DNA from: Lutibacter sp. UBA4458
Lineage (GTDB): Bacteria; Bacteroidota; Bacteroidia; Flavobacteriales; Flavobacteriaceae
Length of the DNA stretch: 26,911 bases
Assembly: GCA_002390165.1 (NCBI GenBank)
Contig: DGOU01000112.1
Location: 1-26,911, forward strand
Direction: 5' to 3'
A model generated the notes under the pieces. It was not told where the DNA came from. It saw nothing but the letters and a program-made list of their open reading frames with translations, and made no database searches. Shown in pieces: positions 22,616 through 26,911 of the stretch (position 1 is the stretch's first letter; every line of letters starts with the position of its first letter). Both the position numbers and the translations under genes were made by a program.

Positions 22616-23608
22616 ATGAAAACATTTAAAAAAATATTACCAATGTTGATAACGTTTGTATCAATTAGTAGTATATATTCACAAGAAGAAAAAAAAGAAG
22701 ATAATAAATTTAGTTTAAGCGGGTCAATTGATGCCTACTACCAAACAAATTTATCAGCGGCAGATGACGTAACGCAATTTTTCGGATCGTCATTTGCAAA
22801 TGAGCTAGGTTTTGCGCTAGGAATGGCTAATGTTGTTGCTGAATATAAGGGTGAAAAATCAGGTGTTGTAGCAGATTTTACCTTTGGTCCTCGTGGAGAT
22901 GACGCTACAGGTGGATATAACTTGAATCAACTATATGCTTATTTAAAAGTTTCTGAAAGTACAACGTTTACCATGGGACGATTTAATACTTTTTTAGGGT
23001 ATGAAGTAATTTCACCTATTGGTAATTTTAACTATAGCACTTCATATTTGTTCTCAAATGGGCCATTCTCACATGTAGGTTTAAAAGTTGATTTTACTTT
23101 ATCTGAAAAATCAAGTTTAATGTTAGCAGTTATGAATGTAACGGATGTTAATAATAATTTAACTGGAGCATATTCTATTGGTGCTCAATTAGGTATTTCA
23201 GGTCAATATTTAAATTTATATTATGATAATGGAGAAGCTTTAGGTTTTGAAATTGATTATACAGGTGGTTTTGATGTTTCAGAATCTTTCTATTTAGGAA
23301 TTAATGCGGCAATAGCGGATAATGATGGTGAAGGATTTTACGGAGCAGCTTTATATCCTAAGCTAAGTCTTTCAGAAGATTTTTCTTTAGGTTTTAGAGG
23401 AGAATATTTTTCAACTAAGTCTGATATAAATGATGATTCAAGCGTTTTTGCCACAACTTTAACAGGAAGTTATAAAGTTGAGAACTTAACAATAAAACCA
23501 GAATTAAGATTAGATACTTGGGGTGATGTAAAACCTTATGTTGGTAAAGATGGTGCATTATCTGATAATCTATCATCGTTCTTAATAGCTGCAATATATT
23601 CGTTTTAA
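22616..23608 (+). CDS. Outer-membrane porin of the amt operon (BBP2/OmpL-like)
   Basis: A 330-aa barrel protein: signal peptide cleaved after IYSQ (about residue 23), a short acidic/lysine linker, then FSLSGSIDAYYQ as first strand and alternating amphipathic strands to the terminal aromatic residue (AAIYSF). The pattern fits the putative beta-barrel porin-2 family. It lies 31 nt after amtB with no terminator between, and a strong terminator follows it. The arrangement suggests an outer-membrane entry route for ammonium or small nitrogen compounds under nitrogen control; that function is inferred, not shown by the protein sequence itself. Confidence 0.85.
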   Translation: MKTFKKILPMLITFVSISSIYSQEEKKEDNKFSLSGSIDAYYQTNLSAADDVTQFFGSSFANELGFALGMANVVAEYKGEKSGVVADFTFGPRGDDATGGYNLNQLYAYLKVSESTTFTMGRFNTFLGYEVISPIGNFNYSTSYLFSNGPFSHVGLKVDFTLSEKSSLMLAVMNVTDVNNNLTGAYSIGAQLGISGQYLNLYYDNGEALGFEIDYTGGFDVSESFYLGINAAIADNDGEGFYGAALYPKLSLSEDFSLGFRGEYFSTKSDINDDSSVFATTLTGSYKVENLTIKPELRLDTWGDVKPYVGKDGALSDNLSSFLIAAIYSF

Positions 23609-23680
23609 CATAACAGCATTAGGGAAATCCTATTTATACAAATCTCTAATTAAATAATAATTGTTAATTATTTTAAGTTT

Positions 23681-23718
23681 AGCCTATTCAGAATAATTTC
23701 TGGGTAGGCTTTTTAATT
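23681..23718 (+). terminator. Terminator of the P-II/amtB/porin operon
   Basis: A 13-bp stem with two G-U pairs (AGCCTATTCAGAA at 23681-23693, TTCTGGGTAGGCT at 23698-23710) and a TAAT loop, followed by TTTTAATTTTTTTT. The T-run already overlaps the 3' end of the convergent DUF1684 gene. Confidence 0.88.
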
Positions 23719-24330
23719 TTTTTTAACATAAGCTTTTACACCAGCAAGTATTTCTATGTTTAAACTATTTTCTTTAGGCGGAATAGGACAAGAATAACGA
23801 TGACTATATGCACAATAAGGATTATATGCTTTATTAAAATCTATTTTTATAGTTTTTGTACTTTTTGAAGGCAATCTTAAATCTAAAAATCTTCCACCTC
23901 CATAGGTTGTTTTTCCATTGGATAAATCGTTAAATGGTAAAAATAGGTAATCCATATATTCAGGATTATTTAGCAAATCTTGACTTTGATATACGTTTAA
24001 TTTAAAATCTTTTCCATTTAATTTAAAGGATGCAATAGCAAAAATTCTATACAATTGAATTTCTGTAGTAGTAGTTTGCATTTCAATTATAGGAGAATTT
24101 GACGTAAATTTTAAATTGGCTACTACTTCATAATTTTTATCAATAGGGAAAAACTCTAAAGATTTAAAAGTATTTAAATCTTCCTTGGTTAATGGCGATG
24201 TTTTAGGATTGTTATATTCAACATTTAATTCATATTGAAATTGTTTAATTTCTTCAGAATGGCTTGATGCTTTTTTAGTGCAACTTAAGGTAGCAATAAT
24301 TAAACAACTTAAAAGCAGTACTTTTCTCAT
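23713..24330 (-). CDS. DUF1684 family lipoprotein
   Basis: A 205-aa protein with a lipoprotein signal (LIIATLSC, Cys17). The rest matches the DUF1684 layout: an N-terminal helix, KSLEFFPID (about 49-57), a beta-rich body, and the hallmark C-terminal segment with GGGRFLDLRLP, KIDFNKAYNPYCAYS and CPIPPKEN, whose conserved Asn-Pro-Cys-Ala-Tyr group suggests a binding or active site. Its biochemical role is not known. It is a single-gene unit with its own promoter, convergent with the porin gene and divergent from the MFS gene. Confidence 0.88.
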   Translation of the reverse strand: MRKVLLLSCLIIATLSCTKKASSHSEEIKQFQYELNVEYNNPKTSPLTKEDLNTFKSLEFFPIDKNYEVVANLKFTSNSPIIEMQTTTTEIQLYRIFAIASFKLNGKDFKLNVYQSQDLLNNPEYMDYLFLPFNDLSNGKTTYGGGRFLDLRLPSKSTKTIKIDFNKAYNPYCAYSHRYSCPIPPKENSLNIEILAGVKAYVKKN

Positions 24331-24346
24331 CGATTTTAATTTTTAC

Positions 24347-24354
24347 CAAATTTA
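24347..24354 (-). promoter_or_regulatory. -7 promoter element of the DUF1684 gene
   Basis: On the minus strand the sequence is TAAATTTG, a full TAnnTTTG match, ending 16 nt before the ATG at 24330. The remaining part of this 157-nt divergent gap is A/T-rich with no further repeat noticed. Confidence 0.5.
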
Positions 24355-24475
24355 AGAAAAGGATGTTAATTTTTAATTTTATTTTAAAAATAGTAGCATA
24401 AAATATCAATTAAACTATCTATTAAACTATAGAATAAATAAATATGATGCTGTACAATAAAAGTATCTTTTATTG

Positions 24476-24483
24476 TAGTTTTG
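24476..24483 (+). promoter_or_regulatory. -7 promoter element of the MFS gene, possible leaderless transcript
   Basis: TAGTTTTG matches TAnnTTTG and ends 4 nt before the ATG at 24488, the same spacing as at lptC. No other plausible start codon follows before the first membrane helix. Confidence 0.45.
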
Positions 24484-24487
24484 CCTT

Positions 24488-25708
24488 ATGATAAAAAAAA
24501 CAGCCATAAAATATCAAAATTCTTTTAAGGGACTTTCAAAAGAGGTTTGGTGGCTTGCATTAATAACGTTTATTAATCGTGCAGGAACTATGGTGTTACC
24601 TTTTTTATCCTTGTATTTAACCGAAGATTTAAAATTTTCATTAGCGCAAGTTGGAACAATAATGGTCTTTTTTGGAGTTGGTTCCGTAATTGGCTCATGG
24701 TTAGGAGGAAAGTTGACCGATAAAGTAGGGTTTTATCCTGTTATGTTTTGGAGCTTACTAACAACGGGTTTTTTGTTTATTGGGTTACAATATATTACTT
24801 CTTTTTGGGGTTTTGCAGCGGCAATGTTTTTTACCATGGTAATTGCAGATACTTTTAGACCCGCAATATTTGTATCGTTAAAAGCGTATAGTAAACCCGA
24901 AAATCAAACCAGATCCTTAACGTTAATACGTTTGGCAATTAACTTAGGCTTTTCATTTGGGCCTTTTTTAGGAGGTTTAATTATTGCAACATTATATTAT
25001 CCAGGATTATTTTGGGTAGATGGCATAACTTGTATTTCTGCTATTTTATTAATGCGAATTGTTTTGAAAGAGAAAAAAGTAACTTCTAAAAACAATAAAA
25101 ATTCTGACGAAATATTTTCAACCTCTATTTTCAAGGATAAATCATATATGATTTTTTTAGCTATTATATTTTTAATGGGCTTTGTGTTTATACAATTATT
25201 TACTACAATGCCACTATATTATAAAGCTAGCCATGGTTTAAATGAAGTTGAAATAGGATTATTAATGGCTGTTAATGGTTTATTAATTTTTATTTTAGAA
25301 ATGCCCTTAATACATCATATAGAAAATTCAACCTTAAATAAATTAAAAGTAATAACTTGGAGTTTAGTTTTATTTGCTTTAAGTTTTTATATTTTAAATT
25401 TATCTAATTGGGGTGGAATTTTAATTATAAGTATGGTGCTAATAACTATTGGAGAAATGCTGGCATTTCCGTTTACAAATAATTTTGCAATGAATAGAGC
25501 TCCAATTGGTAAAGAAGGAAAATATTTAGCTATGTACACCATGGCATTTTCAATGGCTCATATTTTTAGTGCAAAAACAGGCATGGAAATAATAGAAAGG
25601 TTTAGTTTTGAAGCCAATTGGTATGTAATGGGAAGTTTAGGCCTTTTAGCTTTTTTACTTATGATTTGGTTACAAAAAACTTTACAAAATGAGCCTAAAA
25701 CTAATTAA
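24488..25708 (+). CDS. Major facilitator superfamily transporter
   Basis: A 406-aa inner-membrane carrier with twelve predicted helices in two halves, split by a basic loop at about residues 195-215 (KEKKVTSKNNKNSDE). The MFS loop 2-3 motif is visible as GGKLTDKVGFYPV (about 73-85). The subgroup resembles drug/H+ antiporters or sugar-efflux carriers such as MdtH-like proteins; the substrate cannot be told. The stop overlaps the convergent peroxiredoxin stop by 4 nt in TTAA, with no terminator between them. Confidence 0.9.
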   Translation: MIKKTAIKYQNSFKGLSKEVWWLALITFINRAGTMVLPFLSLYLTEDLKFSLAQVGTIMVFFGVGSVIGSWLGGKLTDKVGFYPVMFWSLLTTGFLFIGLQYITSFWGFAAAMFFTMVIADTFRPAIFVSLKAYSKPENQTRSLTLIRLAINLGFSFGPFLGGLIIATLYYPGLFWVDGITCISAILLMRIVLKEKKVTSKNNKNSDEIFSTSIFKDKSYMIFLAIIFLMGFVFIQLFTTMPLYYKASHGLNEVEIGLLMAVNGLLIFILEMPLIHHIENSTLNKLKVITWSLVLFALSFYILNLSNWGGILIISMVLITIGEMLAFPFTNNFAMNRAPIGKEGKYLAMYTMAFSMAHIFSAKTGMEIIERFSFEANWYVMGSLGLLAFLLMIWLQKTLQNEPKTN

Positions 25709-26277
25709 TGTTGCTGTATTTTTGAAATTATATTTATAATATTTTTACTATCCTCCGCAGCATTAACATCAGAATTTTTATAAATTATTTTTCTGTTTTT
25801 ATCTAAAACAAAAGTCCAGCGAGAGGCAGTTATACCTCTAGTTAATAAAAAGCTATTTCCATTAAAAGCTTTTGTAATTGAACCACCTGTAGAAGTTGGT
25901 ACTCCAAATTTATTTGCAATTTTTCCTTCGGCATCAGAAAGCAAAGTAAAGTTTAAATGATACGATTCTTTAAAATGTTTTAAATTTTTTACTTCATCAC
26001 CACTAACGCCAACAATAGTAACTCCCATTTTTTCTAATGTAGGTTTATCATTTCTATACGAAATAGCTTCCTTTGTGCAACCACTAGTCATTGCAGCAGG
26101 ATAGAAATAGACTACTAAAAAAGGAGCCTTAACTTCAGAAGATTTCCATAGTATTCCAGCATCATTTAAAGCAGTAAAATCACCAATATTATCTTTATTA
26201 GCAGGCTTGGTAGTTTCTTGAGAAAAGGCTGTTAAATTAATGCTCAATACTAGAGCAAATACAAAAATATGTTTCAT
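25705..26277 (-). CDS. Periplasmic peroxiredoxin (BCP/PrxQ type) with a single cysteine
   Basis: A 190-aa thioredoxin-fold peroxidase that reduces hydroperoxides. A signal peptide (cleavage after TAFSQ, about residue 20) sends it to the periplasm. The active site is PAAMTSGC, with peroxidatic Cys67, Thr64 and the supporting Arg153 (ASRW). In PrxQ a resolving Cys usually lies five residues on; here that position is Ile72 and no other Cys exists in the protein. It must therefore use an external thiol. It starts 32 nt downstream of the mutase gene, so it is probably co-transcribed, though no functional link is evident. Confidence 0.92.
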   Translation of the reverse strand: MKHIFVFALVLSINLTAFSQETTKPANKDNIGDFTALNDAGILWKSSEVKAPFLVVYFYPAAMTSGCTKEAISYRNDKPTLEKMGVTIVGVSGDEVKNLKHFKESYHLNFTLLSDAEGKIANKFGVPTSTGGSITKAFNGNSFLLTRGITASRWTFVLDKNRKIIYKNSDVNAAEDSKNIINIISKIQQH

Positions 26278-26309
26278 TTTTTTTAGTTTTAGAAATGTGA
26301 AATTAAAAT

Positions 26310-26911
26310 TTATATTTTAAAACTATCTAATAGAATTGTTAAAATTTCAATGGCTGCTTTAGAAATTTTTGTGCCAGGTCCATAAACTCCAGCAACTCCC
26401 GCATCAAATAAAAAAGTATAATCTTGTGCAGGTATTACACCTCCTGCAATTACCATAATATCGTCTCGTCCATATTTTTTTAATTCTGAAATAACTTGAG
26501 GAACCAAAGTTTTATGTCCGGCAGCTAAAGAGGATATTCCTAATATATGTACATCATTTTCAACGGCTTGTTTTACGGCTTCTTTTGGCGTTTGAAATAG
26601 TGGACCTATATCTACATCAAAACCTAAATCTGCATAACCAGTTGCAATTACTTTTGCACCTCTGTCATGACCATCTTGCCCAAGTTTAGCAATCATTATT
26701 CGTGGTCTTCTACCTTCTAATTTAGCAAATTTATCTGCTAATGCTTTTGCTTCGGTAAAATCGTCATCGTTTTTAATTTCTTTACTATACACGCCAGTAA
26801 TAGATTTTATAGTTGCTTTGTATCTTCCAAATATTTTTTCAAGAGCATTAGAAATTTCCCCTAATGTTGCTCTTTTTTCGGCTGCTGTTACAGCCAAATC
26901 TAATAAATTTC
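26310..26911 (-). CDS. Methylmalonyl-CoA mutase, C-terminal part (5' end beyond window)
   Basis: This is the end of a cobalamin-dependent mutase that interconverts succinyl-CoA and (R)-methylmalonyl-CoA in propionate metabolism. About 200 codons are visible. They include the end of the catalytic barrel linker ([19 protein letters not shown], running unbroken to the right edge) and the whole B12-binding domain, with GQDGHDRG (coded at 26658-26681) supplying the axial His, then [10 protein letters not shown] and [10 protein letters not shown]. An in-frame TTG at 26897 is internal, since family sequence continues upstream of it. The organism is thus likely to make or import cobalamin. Confidence 0.95.
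   Translation of the reverse strand, partial: NLLDLAVTAAEKRATLGEISNALEKIFGRYKATIKSITGVYSKEIKNDDDFTEAKALADKFAKLEGRRPRIMIAKLGQDGHDRGAKVIATGYADLGFDVDIGPLFQTPKEAVKQAVENDVHILGISSLAAGHKTLVPQVISELKKYGRDDIMVIAGGVIPAQDYTFLFDAGVAGVYGPGTKISKAAIEILTILLDSFKI

Noticed and set aside
23656..23672. A/T hairpin AATAATT-GTT-AATTATT after the porin gene
   Set aside because: Seven A/T pairs are expected by chance in this composition, and a much stronger terminator follows at 23681.
26895..26897. TTG as start of a free-standing B12-binding protein at the right edge
   Set aside because: Codons for mutase family sequence continue unbroken to the window edge, so this is an internal Leu codon of methylmalonyl-CoA mutase.
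1..26911. Mobile elements, CRISPR arrays, prophage or defence genes
   Set aside because: No transposase, integrase, direct-repeat array or toxin/restriction motif was found, and codon and base use look uniform across the window.

Overview
The window is a dense, roughly 70% A+T stretch that reads as chromosomal core DNA of a Flavobacteriaceae-type Bacteroidota; the genus cannot be fixed from sequence alone. Evidence: family-specific genes (DUF4293, DUF1599, a BT_3928-type DoxX protein, Rho with a long disordered insert, a P-II/AmtB/porin operon), A-rich start regions without Shine-Dalgarno motifs, and repeated TAnnTTTG -7 promoter elements. No insertion sequence, prophage, CRISPR array or foreign-looking segment was seen, and no gene-free gap exceeds about 220 bases.

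Layout. 1-31: the 5' half of a tRNA gene on the minus strand, cut by the window edge. 130-5578: a plus-strand run of coaX, an outer-membrane beta-barrel protein, a TPR protein, lptC, a 62-aa membrane protein and a CNNM/CorC-type transporter, followed by a PpiD-like foldase (5690-7852), so mostly envelope biogenesis. A 29-bp perfect hairpin separates ppiD from convergent rho (7925-9658). 9878-10312: a DUF4293 membrane protein with its own terminator. 10460-12853: a NarL-type response regulator and a TPR sensor kinase. 12850-13344: a YfcE-like phosphodiesterase (minus). 13411-15916: truA overlapping an ABC exporter. 15913-18857 (minus): a LOG protein, folP, an unknown lipoprotein and the c-di-AMP synthase cdaA. 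18919-20797: DUF1599, a BT_3928-type membrane protein and crcB. 20998-23608: P-II regulator, AmtB and porin, behind a control region with unusual inverted repeats. 23713-26277: a DUF1684 lipoprotein, an MFS transporter and a periplasmic peroxiredoxin. 26310 to the right edge: the C-terminal part of methylmalonyl-CoA mutase.

How the genes work together. Two groups look like functional units: the envelope operon (LPS export, cation transport, outer-membrane proteins, periplasmic folding) and the ammonium operon (porin across the outer membrane, AmtB across the inner, P-II as gate). The rest is housekeeping: CoA, folate, c-di-AMP, tRNA modification and transcription termination.

The points most worth checking are regulatory: paired ACCC/GGGT inverted repeats in front of the P-II operon, a nearly G-free C-containing leader in front of rho, two genes (lptC and the MFS gene) whose -7 element ends exactly 4 nt before the ATG, two genes whose long reading frames begin at or before their own promoter, and three convergent gene pairs sharing the same TTAA at their stop codons. 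I did not find a clearly undescribed multi-gene system; the ammonium operon with its repeats is the best candidate for new regulation.
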